A stretch of 64,000 nt of DNA from Rhodobium gokarnense (lineage in GTDB: Bacteria > Pseudomonadota > Alphaproteobacteria > Rhizobiales > Rhodobiaceae), in the NCBI RefSeq assembly GCF_025961475.1, contig NZ_JAOQNS010000001.1, positions 557,173-621,172 of the forward strand, in the 5' to 3' direction. The position numbers were made by a program, and so were the translations under genes. Shown in pieces: positions 8,808-17,677 of this stretch (its first letter is position 1; each line of letters opens with the position of its first letter). The notes beneath the pieces were generated by a model. The model did no database searches and had not been told where the DNA came from. It saw nothing but the letters and a program-made list of their open reading frames with translations.

Positions 8808-10100
8808 ATGGCGAATGTGGTTGTCGTCGGCTCGCAGTGGGGCGACGAAGGTAAGGGTAAGATCGTTGACTGGTTGAGCGAGCGTGCCGATGTGGTGGTG
8901 CGCTTCCAGGGCGGGCACAATGCCGGCCACACGCTGGTCATCGACGGCGTTTCCTACAAGTTGAGCCTGTTGCCGTCCGGCGTCGTGCGCGAGGGAAAGC
9001 TGGGCGTCATCGGCAATGGCGTGGTGCTCGACCCGCATGCCCTGATCGCCGAGATCGGCCGGCTGAAGGACCAGGGCGTCACCGTCAGCCGAGACAATCT
9101 GCGGATTGCCGAGAACTGCACGCTGATCCTGTCGCTGCACCGCGAACTCGACGCGCTGCGCGAGAAGGCGCTCGCCGCCGGCAAGATCGGCACCACGGGA
9201 CGCGGCATCGGCCCGGCCTATGAGGACAAGGTCGGCCGCCGGGCGATTCGCCTGATGGACCTTGCCGACCTTGGCACCCTGAAGACCAAGATCGACCGCA
9301 TGCTCATCCACCACAACGCGCTCCGGCGCGGGCTCGGGGAGCCGGAGATCTCGGCCGATGCGCTCTATGACGAACTGGCCGCGGCGGCCGATGCCGTGCT
9401 GCCGTTCATGGATTCGGTCTGGCAGCTCCTCGACGAGATGCGCAAGACCGGCAAGCGCATCCTCTTTGAGGGTGCGCAGGGCGCGCTGCTCGACAACGAT
9501 CACGGCACCTATCCGTTCGTCACCTCGTCGAACACCGGCGCCGGCCAGGCGGCGACGGGCTCGGGCATGGGCCCCGGCGCCATCGACTATGTGCTCGGCA
9601 TCACCAAGGCCTACACGACCCGGGTCGGCGAGGGGCCGTTCCCGACCGAGCTAGATGACGAGGTCGGCCAGTTCCTCGGCGAACGCGGGCGCGAATTCGG
9701 CACGGTCACCGGGCGCAAGCGGCGCTGCGGCTGGTTCGATGCCGCGCTGGTGCGCCAGACGGTCAGGACCAGCGGCATCGACGGCATCGCGCTCACCAAG
9801 CTCGACGTGCTCGACGGCCTGAAGGAGCTGAAGATCTGCACCGGCTATATGCTCAACGGCGCCAGGATCGACTACCTGCCGGCCGCCCAGGAAGCGCAGC
9901 GCCAGGTCGAGCCGGTCTACGAGACGCTGGAAGGCTGGGAGGCCTCGACCGCCGGCGCCCGGAGCTGGGCGGAACTGCCGGCCCAGGCCGTCAAATATGT
10001 GCGCTACCTGGAGGAACTGATCGGCACCCAGGTCGCGCTGTTGTCGACAAGTCCCGAAAGAGACGACACTATCCTTGTCCAGGATCCGTTTCAGGATTAG
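8808..10100 (+). CDS. purA: Adenylosuccinate synthetase
   Basis: PurA joins IMP and aspartate using GTP, the committed step to AMP. The 430-residue product has the normal family length. It begins [20 protein letters not shown] with the GDEGKGK phosphate loop, then carries [22 protein letters not shown], the [20 protein letters not shown] segment and the GTP-binding [16 protein letters not shown] region. The ATG at 8808 matches the family start; the upstream open frame is not part of the protein. The gene downstream is co-directional but separated by 210 bases. Confidence 0.98.
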   Translation: MANVVVVGSQWGDEGKGKIVDWLSERADVVVRFQGGHNAGHTLVIDGVSYKLSLLPSGVVREGKLGVIGNGVVLDPHALIAEIGRLKDQGVTVSRDNLRIAENCTLILSLHRELDALREKALAAGKIGTTGRGIGPAYEDKVGRRAIRLMDLADLGTLKTKIDRMLIHHNALRRGLGEPEISADALYDELAAAADAVLPFMDSVWQLLDEMRKTGKRILFEGAQGALLDNDHGTYPFVTSSNTGAGQAATGSGMGPGAIDYVLGITKAYTTRVGEGPFPTELDDEVGQFLGERGREFGTVTGRKRRCGWFDAALVRQTVRTSGIDGIALTKLDVLDGLKELKICTGYMLNGARIDYLPAAQEAQRQVEPVYETLEGWEASTAGARSWAELPAQAVKYVRYLEELIGTQVALLSTSPERDDTILVQDPFQD

Positions 10101-10113
10101 CACTTTTTGTAAG

Positions 10114-10131
10114 ACTTGGCGGCCGCCAAGT
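10114..10131. repeat. 18-base perfect palindrome after purA
   Basis: ACTTGGCGGCCGCCAAGT is its own reverse complement. There is no T-run after it on the plus strand, so it is a poor terminator. It could be a protein-binding site or a weak transcript-end structure. Confidence 0.4.
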
Positions 10132-10310
10132 ATTGCGGCCGCGGCGCTGGGTGCGTAGAGACGGGGAGTTGAAGGTTAGAGCGGGGAGGAGCGAGGGCAG
10201 GGCGCGCTTCGGAACGTCTTCGGACCGGCCGGCGTTCCTGCAGACGGGAGACCGCTTCGGCGCGAACGGCCCTCGACGACAGTAATACGCGCCCGACCGA
10301 GCGTTGAGAC

Positions 10311-12239
10311 ATGGCGGACTATTACGCAATCCTGAAACGGGCTCTCGATGCCTTGCCGGACAACACCGGCGAGGCTCGGCGCGCCGTCTATGAAAAGGCC
10401 CGCAGCGCGCTGGTCACCCAGTTGAAGTCCGTCGAGCCGCCGCTGGCGCCCTCGGAAATCACCAAGCAGCGCCTCGCCCTGGAAGAATCGATCCGCAAGG
10501 TGGAATCGGAGACGGCGCGGGCGCTGATGGGCTCGAACCGGCCGCGCGCCGAGGTCCCCAAGCCCGTTGCGCCGGCCTCCAAGATCGATCCGCAGACCGC
10601 CGCACCCGCCGAACCGGCAAAGCCTTCCGCCCCGGCGGAGAGGCCGGCGCCTGCCGCACCGCCGCGTTTCGAGGCGCCGCCGCGCAGGGAGCCGCCCGCG
10701 TCGGCAAGGCCCGCAGAGCCGCCGGCCGCAAGGCACGCCCCGGCCGCGGAACCGCGGGCGCCGGAGCCGACGGCGCCGGCGCGGCCGAAGGAAGACCTTG
10801 CCGTTCCCGTTCCCGGCCCCGCCGAGGAGCCGGACCGGCCGGAAGCGGCGAACGATTCGGTGCCGCCGAAGAAGGCGCGCGGCGTCGATGTGTTCCGGCG
10901 CGCGGTCAAGGCGGCCGGTGCGCTCGGGGCTGCCTCGGGCAAGGCCTCGAAGTCGGCGCGCGAGGTCCTCGACGCGACGGAAAAGAAGCAGCGCCGCGCC
11001 GAGCGCCGGCGCCAGCGCACCGAACCGGAACTGCCGGAGACGCCGCCGGAGGAGCCCGGCACGGAGATGGCCGCCGAACCGCCGGTCTCGACGGCCGGCG
11101 AGGCGCACCTTGCCGGCGATGCGCCCGTCGCCGACGACGCCCTTGCCGGCACCGAATTTCACGGCCGGGTCGCCCAGCCGCTGTCGTCGCGGACGATGTG
11201 GATGGTCGCCGCCGCGATCCTCCTCGTCATCTTTGTCGGCGTTGCCGGCTGGATCTACGCCCAGCGCGATCTCCTGTTCGGGCCGGCCGACCTTGCCGAT
11301 GACGGCACGGCCCAGCCGACCGTCACCGAAATGGACACCCAGACGACCGACGAGCCGGCCCTTGCGCCGGACGGTCTCGCCCCGAAGATCACCGACCGGC
11401 TGCCCTCGCTCGGCGGCGAGAACGGCGCGGCGCCCGATGCCAAGAGCGTCCGGACCATGCGCGTGCGTGCGCCCGGCAGCGAGGGCGAGGACGCAGCGAG
11501 CGACGAGGAAGCCGCTCCGGCCGATGACGGCGCGGATGCCGCGGCGGTCGAGGACGATGCGGCGGTGAGCGAGGAACCGGCGGAGGCGGCCGAGGAAACC
11601 GGACCGGACGAGGCGGTTCCGGACGACCAGTCGGCCGTCGAACCGGCGCCGGAAGACAATCCGGCACCGATCGTCGATTCCGGCAACACCGTCGGCGTTG
11701 GCCAGCGGGCCATCCTTTATGAGGAGAACACCGAGCCCGGCGCCGGCAACACCGCCTATAACGGCAGCGTCGTCTGGTCGCTGGCCGAAGAGCCGTCGGC
11801 GAGCGGCGGCACCGATACCGTGCTGCATGCCCATGCGGACATTCCGGACAAGAACATGGCGGTCGACGTCAAGCTGCGGCCGAACCGGGACACCGCCCTG
11901 CCGGCGCCCTACACGATCGAGATCGCCTTCACCCTGCCGGAAGACTTCGAAGGCGGGGGAATCGCCAACGTGCCGGGCCTGATCCTGAAGACCAGCGAGG
12001 CGGCACGGGGCGATGCCCTGCGCGGCGCCTCCGCCCGGGTCCTGGAAAACCTTTTCTGGATCGCGCTGTCGCAGAACGACGTGGAGAACGATCGCAACCA
12101 GACGCTCCTGAAGGATCGCGGGTGGATCGACATTCCGGTGCTGTTCGAGACCGACAAGCGGGCGATCCTGACGCTCGAAAAGGGCGCTCCCGGCGATCGC
12201 ATGATCGAGCAGGCCTTCGCCAAATGGCAGGCCGGCTGA
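10311..12239 (+). CDS. Pro/Ala-rich single-span membrane protein, function unknown
   Basis: The 642-residue product starts with a conserved-looking soluble segment (MADYYAILKRALDALPDNTG, residues 1-80) rich in helix. A low-complexity Ala/Pro/Glu linker follows (about 85-270), then one transmembrane helix (MWMVAAAILLVIFVGVAGWI, near 300), a second acidic low-complexity stretch, and a folded C-terminal domain (about 450-642). The C-terminal domain would lie in the periplasm if the N-terminus is cytoplasmic. I recall similar proteins next to purA in Rhizobiales but no assigned function. The overall plan resembles proteins that bridge the inner membrane to the cell wall. Confidence 0.75.
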   Translation: MADYYAILKRALDALPDNTGEARRAVYEKARSALVTQLKSVEPPLAPSEITKQRLALEESIRKVESETARALMGSNRPRAEVPKPVAPASKIDPQTAAPAEPAKPSAPAERPAPAAPPRFEAPPRREPPASARPAEPPAARHAPAAEPRAPEPTAPARPKEDLAVPVPGPAEEPDRPEAANDSVPPKKARGVDVFRRAVKAAGALGAASGKASKSAREVLDATEKKQRRAERRRQRTEPELPETPPEEPGTEMAAEPPVSTAGEAHLAGDAPVADDALAGTEFHGRVAQPLSSRTMWMVAAAILLVIFVGVAGWIYAQRDLLFGPADLADDGTAQPTVTEMDTQTTDEPALAPDGLAPKITDRLPSLGGENGAAPDAKSVRTMRVRAPGSEGEDAASDEEAAPADDGADAAAVEDDAAVSEEPAEAAEETGPDEAVPDDQSAVEPAPEDNPAPIVDSGNTVGVGQRAILYEENTEPGAGNTAYNGSVVWSLAEEPSASGGTDTVLHAHADIPDKNMAVDVKLRPNRDTALPAPYTIEIAFTLPEDFEGGGIANVPGLILKTSEAARGDALRGASARVLENLFWIALSQNDVENDRNQTLLKDRGWIDIPVLFETDKRAILTLEKGAPGDRMIEQAFAKWQAG

Positions 12240-12327
12240 GCGCGGCAGCGCCGGCCTTTTCCGTCTTTTCGAAAATCTTTTTCAGCCCGCTTGCAATGGG
12301 CCGCGATCCCGCGCATCCTCTGACCCG

Positions 12328-12420
12328 TTCCGAGGGGTGCTCCGACAAGGAGCTGAGATGGCATCGCGGGATGCCGAACCCTTCGAACCTGATCCGGATC
12401 ATACCGGCGAAGGGACGGGG
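12328..12420 (+). promoter_or_regulatory. TPP riboswitch (THI element)
   Basis: The conserved thiamine pyrophosphate riboswitch blocks are present in order: GGGGTGC near 12334, GCTGAGAT at 12352-12359, and the long 3' block ACCCTTCGAACCTGATCCGG starting near 12378, followed by CATACCGGCGAAGGGA. TPP binding would reduce expression of the downstream ThiX/ThiY-type transporter genes. The sequence agreement is strong enough to call by eye. Confidence 0.95.
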
Positions 12421-12440
12421 CGCATGCACGGCTTATGCGG

Positions 12441-12475
12441 ACATCTCCTGACGTCGGTCATCCTGTTGGAGGTGT
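12441..12475 (+). promoter_or_regulatory. Predicted ribosome-binding-site sequestering hairpin of the riboswitch
   Basis: ACATCTCC (12441-12448) can pair over eight positions, one of them G-U, with GGAGGTGT (12468-12475). A small TGAC/GTCA helix nests inside the loop. The paired GGAGG is the best Shine-Dalgarno sequence in the leader and sits 6 bases before the ATG at 12481. This fits translational control by the TPP riboswitch. Confidence 0.6.
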
Positions 12476-12480
12476 CGCCG

Positions 12481-12546
12481 ATGTCCGATCTTTCTTCCCC
12501 TGCCGCACGACTTCCTCTGCGCCGCATTCGGCGCAGCCGGGCCTGA
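12481..12546 (+). CDS. 21-codon leader ORF behind the TPP riboswitch
   Basis: ATG 12481 to TGA 12546 encodes a short basic peptide (begins MSDLSSPAARL, ends RIRRSRA). It has the strongest ribosome binding site of the locus (GGAGGTG), which the upstream hairpin can hide. Its stop lies 16 bases before the permease ATG, which has no clear site of its own, so the ORF may couple riboswitch control to permease translation. Alternatively, it could be the original permease N-terminus separated by a frameshift. It is in a different frame from the permease. Confidence 0.45.
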   Translation: MSDLSSPAARLPLRRIRRSRA

Positions 12547-12562
12547 TCCCGTCCGTCCGGCC

Positions 12563-13324
12563 ATGTCCCGCATCGTCCTGGCGTCCGCGCGCGCGGTCCT
12601 GATCTCCGCCGCCCTCGTTGCCCTGTGGCAGGCTGTGGTCACGGGCTTTTCGCTGCCGCACTACATGCTGCCGTCGCCGGAGCGGGTTGCCGCCGTGTTC
12701 CGTATGCAGCCCGGCTATCTCGCCGCGCACGGCCTCACCACCTTGCTGGAAATCGTCGTCGGCCTGGCGACCGGCGCGCTCCTCGGCGTGACCACCGCGC
12801 TGGTCATGAGCTTCCTGCCGCTCGCCCGCAAGCTGGTGCTGCCGGTGGTCGTTGCCAGCCAGGCGCTGCCGGTCTTTGCCATCGCGCCGCTGCTCGTCGT
12901 CTGGTTCGGCTTCGGCATGGCCTCCAAGATCGTCATGGCCTCGCTGATCATCTATTTCCCCGTCGCCTCGTCCTTCTATGACGGGCTGACGCGGACCGAT
13001 CGCGGCCTCGTCGAACTCGCCGGCCTATCCGGCGCCTCGCGCTGGCAGACGCTCATCCATATCCGCATTCCGGCTGCGCTGCCGAACCTTGCCTCCGGCC
13101 TCCGGGTCGCCGTTGCCGTCGCGCCGATCGGCGCCGTCGTCGGCGAATGGGTCGGCGCCTCCGGCGGCCTCGGCTTCGTCATGATCCAGGCCAATGCGCG
13201 CATGCAGACCGACACCGTCTTTGCCGCGCTGATCGTCCTTGCCGTCATCGCCGTCACCCTGCGCCAGGTCGTCGACCGGGCAACGCGGCGCCTCGTCTTC
13301 TGGGCTCCGGAAACGGATGCCTGA
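12563..13324 (+). CDS. thiX: ABC transporter permease, ThiX-like (thiamine precursor uptake)
   Basis: A 253-residue inner-membrane permease of the BPD_transp_1 (SsuC/TauC/ThiX) type with about six hydrophobic helices. The coupling segment to the ATPase, VELAGLSGASRWQTLIHIRI, matches the EAA loop. It lies directly after a TPP riboswitch and 47 bases before a ThiY-like binding protein, so its likely cargo is a hydroxymethylpyrimidine precursor such as formylaminopyrimidine. The start ATG has no good ribosome binding site, which points to coupling with the 21-codon ORF upstream. No ATPase gene lies in this operon. Confidence 0.85.
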   Translation: MSRIVLASARAVLISAALVALWQAVVTGFSLPHYMLPSPERVAAVFRMQPGYLAAHGLTTLLEIVVGLATGALLGVTTALVMSFLPLARKLVLPVVVASQALPVFAIAPLLVVWFGFGMASKIVMASLIIYFPVASSFYDGLTRTDRGLVELAGLSGASRWQTLIHIRIPAALPNLASGLRVAVAVAPIGAVVGEWVGASGGLGFVMIQANARMQTDTVFAALIVLAVIAVTLRQVVDRATRRLVFWAPETDA

Positions 13325-13371
13325 CCGCCTCAAGCCGATTGTCACCCATCAGAAACGAAAGGACTTTTGAG

Positions 13372-14313
13372 ATGAAACGCCTCGTTCTCGCCCTTGCCAC
13401 CGCGCTGGCGGTGACGCTGACGTCGCCGGCGCTCGCCGCCGACAAGCTGACCGTGCTGCTCGACTGGTTCGTCAATCCCGACCATGCGCCGCTGGTGATC
13501 GCCAAGGAGGCCGGCTATTTCGACGAGGAAGGGCTCGACGTCACGCTGGTGCCGCCGGCCGATCCGAGCGCGCCGCCGCGGCTCGTTGCCGCCGGCAAGG
13601 GGGATATCGCCATCTCCTACCAGCCGAACCTCTACCAGCATGTGGCCGAGGGCCTGCCGTTGGTGCGCTTCGGCACGCTCGTGGAGACGCCGCTCAACAC
13701 CGTGGTTGCTCTCGCCGACGGGCCGGTGAAGGAGATCGCCGACCTCAAGGGCAAGAAGGTCGGGTTCTCCGTCGCCGGCTTCGAGGACGCGATCCTCGGC
13801 GCGATGCTCAAGAATGCCGGTCTGACGATGGACGATGTCGAGCTCGTCAACGTCAATTTCGCCCTGTCGCCGGCGCTGCTGGCCGGCCGGGTCGATGCCG
13901 TCGTCGGCTCGTTCCGCAATTTCGAGCTGACCCAGCTCGAACTGGAAGGCAGCAAGGGCCGCGCCTTCTATCTGGAAGAGCACGGCGTGCCGGTCTATGA
14001 CGAACTCATCTACCTGGCCCATCGCGACCATCTGGACGATGCGCGGCTGCGGCGGTTCCTCGCAGCGGTGGAGAAGGCGAGCATCTTTCTCACCAACCAC
14101 CCGGAAGAGGCGCGGCAGATGTTCCTGAAGGCCCATCCGGACCTCGACAACGAGCTCAACCGGCGTGCCTTCATGGACACCATCCCGCGCTTTGCCAAGC
14201 GGCCGGCGGCGCTCGACAGCGCGCGCTACAAGCGCTTTGCGGCGTTCATGAAGACGAGCGGGCTGATCGACGAGGTGCGGCCGGTCGGCGATTACGCCGT
14301 CGAGCTTGAATAG
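13372..14313 (+). CDS. thiY: Periplasmic binding protein, ThiY/NMT1 family
   Basis: A 313-residue exported protein with a clear signal peptide (LALATALAVTLTSPALAA). The mature start DKLTVLLDWFVNPDHAPLVI is characteristic of the ThiY branch of NMT1/SsuA-like proteins. Further family features are the EAGYFDEEGLDVTLVPPADP segment and the glycine-rich AAGKGDIAISYQ. It should bind a pyrimidine thiamine precursor in the periplasm and deliver it to the ThiX-like permease. A ribosome binding site (AAAGGA) precedes the ATG. Riboswitch control is shared with the upstream gene. Confidence 0.9.
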   Translation: MKRLVLALATALAVTLTSPALAADKLTVLLDWFVNPDHAPLVIAKEAGYFDEEGLDVTLVPPADPSAPPRLVAAGKGDIAISYQPNLYQHVAEGLPLVRFGTLVETPLNTVVALADGPVKEIADLKGKKVGFSVAGFEDAILGAMLKNAGLTMDDVELVNVNFALSPALLAGRVDAVVGSFRNFELTQLELEGSKGRAFYLEEHGVPVYDELIYLAHRDHLDDARLRRFLAAVEKASIFLTNHPEEARQMFLKAHPDLDNELNRRAFMDTIPRFAKRPAALDSARYKRFAAFMKTSGLIDEVRPVGDYAVELE

Positions 14314-14337
14314 ACCGGAATCCCGGGGAGGGGCTGC

Positions 14338-15114
14338 ATGACCGCGACGCCTTTTGATGCCTATGTGATCTGCACCTCTCCCCGCAGCGGCAGCACGCTG
14401 CTGTGCTCTCTGCTGGAAGCCACCGGCGTTGCCGGGATACCGGACTCCTATTTCCATCAGCCGTCCTTGGAGGAATGGATCAAGGATCTGGGGCTCTCGC
14501 CCGATCCTGCGAAGCGGGAGGTGGAAACCCTCAAGGACGTGTTCCGGGAGGCCATCGCGCAGGGAAGCGGCGATACGGGCATGTTCGGGCTCCGCCTGCA
14601 GCGGCACAGCTTTGCCTGTTTTACCGAAAAGCTGGCGGTCCTTTACCCGGACCCGCCGGGCGACCGCTCGCGGATCGAGGCCGCCTTCGGGCGAACTCTC
14701 TTCATCCATCTGACACGCGAGGACAAGCTGGACCAGGCCGTCTCCTATCTGAAGGCGCAGCAGTCGGGCCTCTGGCACCGGGCGCCGGACGGCTCGGAGC
14801 TGGAGCGCCTCTCGGCCCCGCAGGAGCTGCGCTATGACCGCGAGGCGATCGCGGCGCAACGAGCCGAGATGGTCGCCATGGATGCGGCCTGGGCCGCTTG
14901 GTTCGACGGGGAGGGGATCGATCCGCTGCGCCTCACCTATAACGGGCTTGCAGCCGATCCCATCGGAACGCTGAAGACGGTGCTGACGGCGCTCGGCCGC
15001 GATCCCGCTGCGGCGGATGCTGTCGAGATCGGCGTCGCGAAATTGTCGGATGCGACCAACCAGGCGTGGGTTGCGCGGTTCCGGGCCGAGGAAAACGCCG
15101 GGACGCAGACCTGA
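14338..15114 (+). CDS. Stf0-type sulfotransferase
   Basis: The 258-residue product starts with a PAPS-binding P-loop equivalent, AYVICTSPRSGSTLLCSLLE. It continues with the DSYFHQPSLEEW segment and LFIHLTREDKLDQAVSYLKA, all typical of the Stf0 sulfotransferases (Stf0 of mycobacteria sulfates trehalose). The acceptor here is unknown. It begins 24 bases after the ThiY gene with a strong GGAGGGG site and no terminator in between, so it is probably transcribed with the thiamine-precursor genes. This is the place where the transporter ATPase ThiZ would be expected. Confidence 0.85.
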   Translation: MTATPFDAYVICTSPRSGSTLLCSLLEATGVAGIPDSYFHQPSLEEWIKDLGLSPDPAKREVETLKDVFREAIAQGSGDTGMFGLRLQRHSFACFTEKLAVLYPDPPGDRSRIEAAFGRTLFIHLTREDKLDQAVSYLKAQQSGLWHRAPDGSELERLSAPQELRYDREAIAAQRAEMVAMDAAWAAWFDGEGIDPLRLTYNGLAADPIGTLKTVLTALGRDPAAADAVEIGVAKLSDATNQAWVARFRAEENAGTQT

Positions 15115-15139
15115 GGCCTGCGTCCGTTCAGCGGCGTGT

Positions 15140-16039
15140 CTAAGCGTCGGCGAGCTGCTGTTGCTGCTCGATCTGGGCGGCGCGCTTCTGCATCACCTTC
15201 TGGACCTTTTCGAAGGCCCGGACCTCAATCTGGCGGACGCGCTCGCGGCTGACGCCGAACTCCTCCGACAGCGCTTCCAGCGTCATCGGATCCTCGGCGA
15301 GGCGCCGCGCCTCGAAGATGCGCCGTTCGCGGTCGTTGAGGATGCCCAGCGCGTCCTTCAGCATGGCCCGGCGCATGTCGAGCTCTTCCTGGTCGGCCAG
15401 CATCTTTTCCTGGCTCTCGCTCTCGTCGACCAGCCAGTCCTGCCACTCGCCGCCGTCGGCCTCCTGGCGGATCGGCGCGTTGAGCGAGGCATCGCCGCCG
15501 AGGCGGCGGTTCATGGAGATGACCTCCTCCTCGCTGACGCCGAGGCGCCGGGCGATCTCGGCAACCTGCTCGGGCTTGAGGTCGCCCTCGTCGAGGGCCT
15601 GGATCTGGCCCTTGACCTTGCGAAGGTTGAAGAACAGGCGCTTCTGGTTCGCCGTGGTGCCCATCTTCACGAGGCTCCACGAGCGCAGGATGTATTCCTG
15701 AATCGCGGCCTTGATCCACCACATGGCGTAGGTGGCGAGCCGGAACCCCTTTTCCGGGTCGAACCGCTTGACCGCCTGCATCAGGCCGACATTGCCTTCG
15801 GAGATCACCTCGCCGATCGGCAGGCCGTAGCCGCGATAGCCCATGGCGATCTTGGCAACGAGGCGCAGATGCGAGGAAACCAGCCGGTGCGCGGCATCCG
15901 GGTCCTCATGCTCGCTGTAGCGCTTTGCCAGCATGTATTCTTCCTGCGGTTCCAACATCGGGAACTGCCGGATCTTGTCGAGATAGCGTTGTAGTCCGTT
16001 TTCGCCCGCACTGATTGCCGGGAGAGAATTCTGGGCCAT
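15140..16039 (-). CDS. rpoH: RNA polymerase sigma-32 factor
   Basis: The heat-shock sigma factor directs RNA polymerase to chaperone and protease promoters. The 299-residue protein has sigma region 2 (LVAKIAMGYRGYGLPIGEVI, FDPEKGFRLATYAMWWIKAA), the RpoH box QKRLFFNLRK that marks RpoH against other sigma-70 members, region 3, and region 4 with the helix-turn-helix LEALSEEFGVSRERVRQIEV. Length is normal. It lies downstream of rluD on the same strand with a 139-base gap that probably holds its own promoter. It converges with the sulfotransferase gene (25 bases). Confidence 0.97.
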   Translation of the reverse strand: MAQNSLPAISAGENGLQRYLDKIRQFPMLEPQEEYMLAKRYSEHEDPDAAHRLVSSHLRLVAKIAMGYRGYGLPIGEVISEGNVGLMQAVKRFDPEKGFRLATYAMWWIKAAIQEYILRSWSLVKMGTTANQKRLFFNLRKVKGQIQALDEGDLKPEQVAEIARRLGVSEEEVISMNRRLGGDASLNAPIRQEADGGEWQDWLVDESESQEKMLADQEELDMRRAMLKDALGILNDRERRIFEARRLAEDPMTLEALSEEFGVSRERVRQIEVRAFEKVQKVMQKRAAQIEQQQQLADA

Positions 16040-16178
16040 GGTGCTGCACCCCTTGGATGGTCTGTCGCGAGCTCCGGTTTTCGGCAGCTCGAATCGGTGC
16101 CTGGGTCATTCGCGACCACAATGGCCACCGAACTCGTCCAATATAGGACGATTTTTGGCAAAAACACGTCAACGCCCG

Positions 16179-17216
16179 TCAGCGAGACGTAAGCGCGGCC
16201 TCGATGGCCGCCACAAGGGCGGCGAAATCTTCCGGCAGCGGGCTTTCGAAGCGAAGCACCTCGCCGCTCACCGGATGGCGAAAGCCGAGGATACCGGCAT
16301 GGAGTGCCTGGCGCGGAAAGGCGGCGGCGAGGGACCGGGCCGGCTCCGGCAGCCGGTTCGCCCGCGTCGCGAAGCCGGCGCCATAGTCCCGGTCGCCGAC
16401 GAGCGGGTGGCCGATATGGGCCATATGGACGCGGATCTGGTGGGTGCGGCCGGTCTCAAGCCGGCATTCGACGAGGGAACTGATCGCCTCGCTGGCCGGG
16501 TCCTTCGGATAGCGCGCGAGGCGCCGCCAGTGGGTGACGGCATGCTTGCCGCCGAATTTGACGACGGCGCGCTTCATCCGGTTGCCGCCCGAGCGGTCAA
16601 GGGCGGCGTCCACCGTGCCGGCCATGTGGGCGGGGCATCCCCAGACGAGGGCCTTGTAGGCGCGCTCCAGACTTCCTGTGCGGCCATGGTCGGCGAACTG
16701 CTCCGACAGGCCGCGATGGGCGGCGTCGGTCTTGGCGACGACCATCAGGCCGGAGGTGTCCTTGTCGAGGCGGTGGACGATGCCGGGCCGGCGCACGCCG
16801 CCGATGCCGGAAAGGCTGTCGCCGCAATGGGCGATCAGCGCGTTGACGAGGGTGCCGGTCCAGTTGCCTGCGGCCGGGTGGACGACGAGGCCGGGGGGCT
16901 TGTCGATGACGATGAGATCGTCGTCCTCGTAGACGACATTGAGCGGAATCGGCTCGGGCTCGGGCGTCGGATCCTCGGGCGGGGGCAGGGTGATCGACAC
17001 GAGCTCGCCCGCATTGACCCGGTAATTGGGCTCGACTATCGTCCGCCCGCCGATCGCGACCTGGCCTTCCTTGATCAGCGCCTTGAAGCGGGAGCGGCTG
17101 CAGCGCTCGGAGTTGGCCGCGACGAAGGCGTCGAGCCGCGCTCCTGCCGCGGCCTCCTCGACCGCGATCTCGATTGTCTCCAGCGGAGCACCTTGCTTTT
17201 GATCGGAGTCACGCAA
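16179..17216 (-). CDS. rluD: RluA/RluD-family 23S rRNA pseudouridine synthase
   Basis: Converts specific uridines in 23S rRNA (positions near 1911-1917 for RluD) to pseudouridine. An N-terminal S4 RNA-binding domain (ARLDAFVAANSERCSRSRFK) is followed by the catalytic domain with the signature GIVHRLDKDTSGLMVVAK carrying the active-site aspartate, and GRTHQIRVHMAHIGHPLVGD. The frame runs up to a TTG at 17297. I prefer the TTG at 17216, which has AAGGAAG upstream and gives a normal N-terminus. Several family members share these motifs, so RluD rather than another RluA-type enzyme is inferred. The gene upstream is divergent. Confidence 0.88.
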   Translation of the reverse strand: MRDSDQKQGAPLETIEIAVEEAAAGARLDAFVAANSERCSRSRFKALIKEGQVAIGGRTIVEPNYRVNAGELVSITLPPPEDPTPEPEPIPLNVVYEDDDLIVIDKPPGLVVHPAAGNWTGTLVNALIAHCGDSLSGIGGVRRPGIVHRLDKDTSGLMVVAKTDAAHRGLSEQFADHGRTGSLERAYKALVWGCPAHMAGTVDAALDRSGGNRMKRAVVKFGGKHAVTHWRRLARYPKDPASEAISSLVECRLETGRTHQIRVHMAHIGHPLVGDRDYGAGFATRANRLPEPARSLAAAFPRQALHAGILGFRHPVSGEVLRFESPLPEDFAALVAAIEAALTSR

Positions 17217-17311
17217 GATGCTCTGCTTCCTTTTGATGTCGCAATTTCGCGGCGCTCCGCCGTGCCGGCTTCGTTGGAAATTGCTTTGGATCCTCAAGGG
17301 GCTGATCCGCC

Positions 17312-17677
17312 ATGACCCATCCTGTATTCGACGATGAGGACGAGGCGCCTCTCGATCCGGCGACGGAGCGGCTGCAGAAGAAGCTGCGCCGGCTGGTGCT
17401 CGTCTCCGGCCTGATCATGATGCTCGGCCTGATCGCCGTCTTTTCCGTCATCGTCTATCGGGTGGTCAAGAGCGATACCGCCGAGATGCGCGACATCCCC
17501 GCCAATATCGAGGCCCTCGTGGAAGACCCGCTCGACGGCGACGTCGTCTCCACCAGCCTCGACGGACGGCATCTGGCCATCACCTTGCGCACCGAGGACG
17601 GCCTGAAGGTGCTGGTCATCGACCTCGACACGGCGGATGTGCTCAGGCGCGTGACGCTGACCGGCACGCGGGATTGA
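17312..17677 (+). CDS. Small single-span membrane protein (DUF6476-like)
   Basis: A 121-residue protein: an acidic N-terminus, basic patch (LQKKLRRLV), one transmembrane helix (LVSGLIMMLGLIAVFSVIVY, about 29-50), and a small beta-rich domain outside the membrane ending DVLRRVTLTGTRD. I recall this as a conserved alphaproteobacterial family of unknown function, probably DUF6476, often divergent from the rluD-rpoH pair as here. No function is known to me. Confidence 0.75.
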   Translation: MTHPVFDDEDEAPLDPATERLQKKLRRLVLVSGLIMMLGLIAVFSVIVYRVVKSDTAEMRDIPANIEALVEDPLDGDVVSTSLDGRHLAITLRTEDGLKVLVIDLDTADVLRRVTLTGTRD

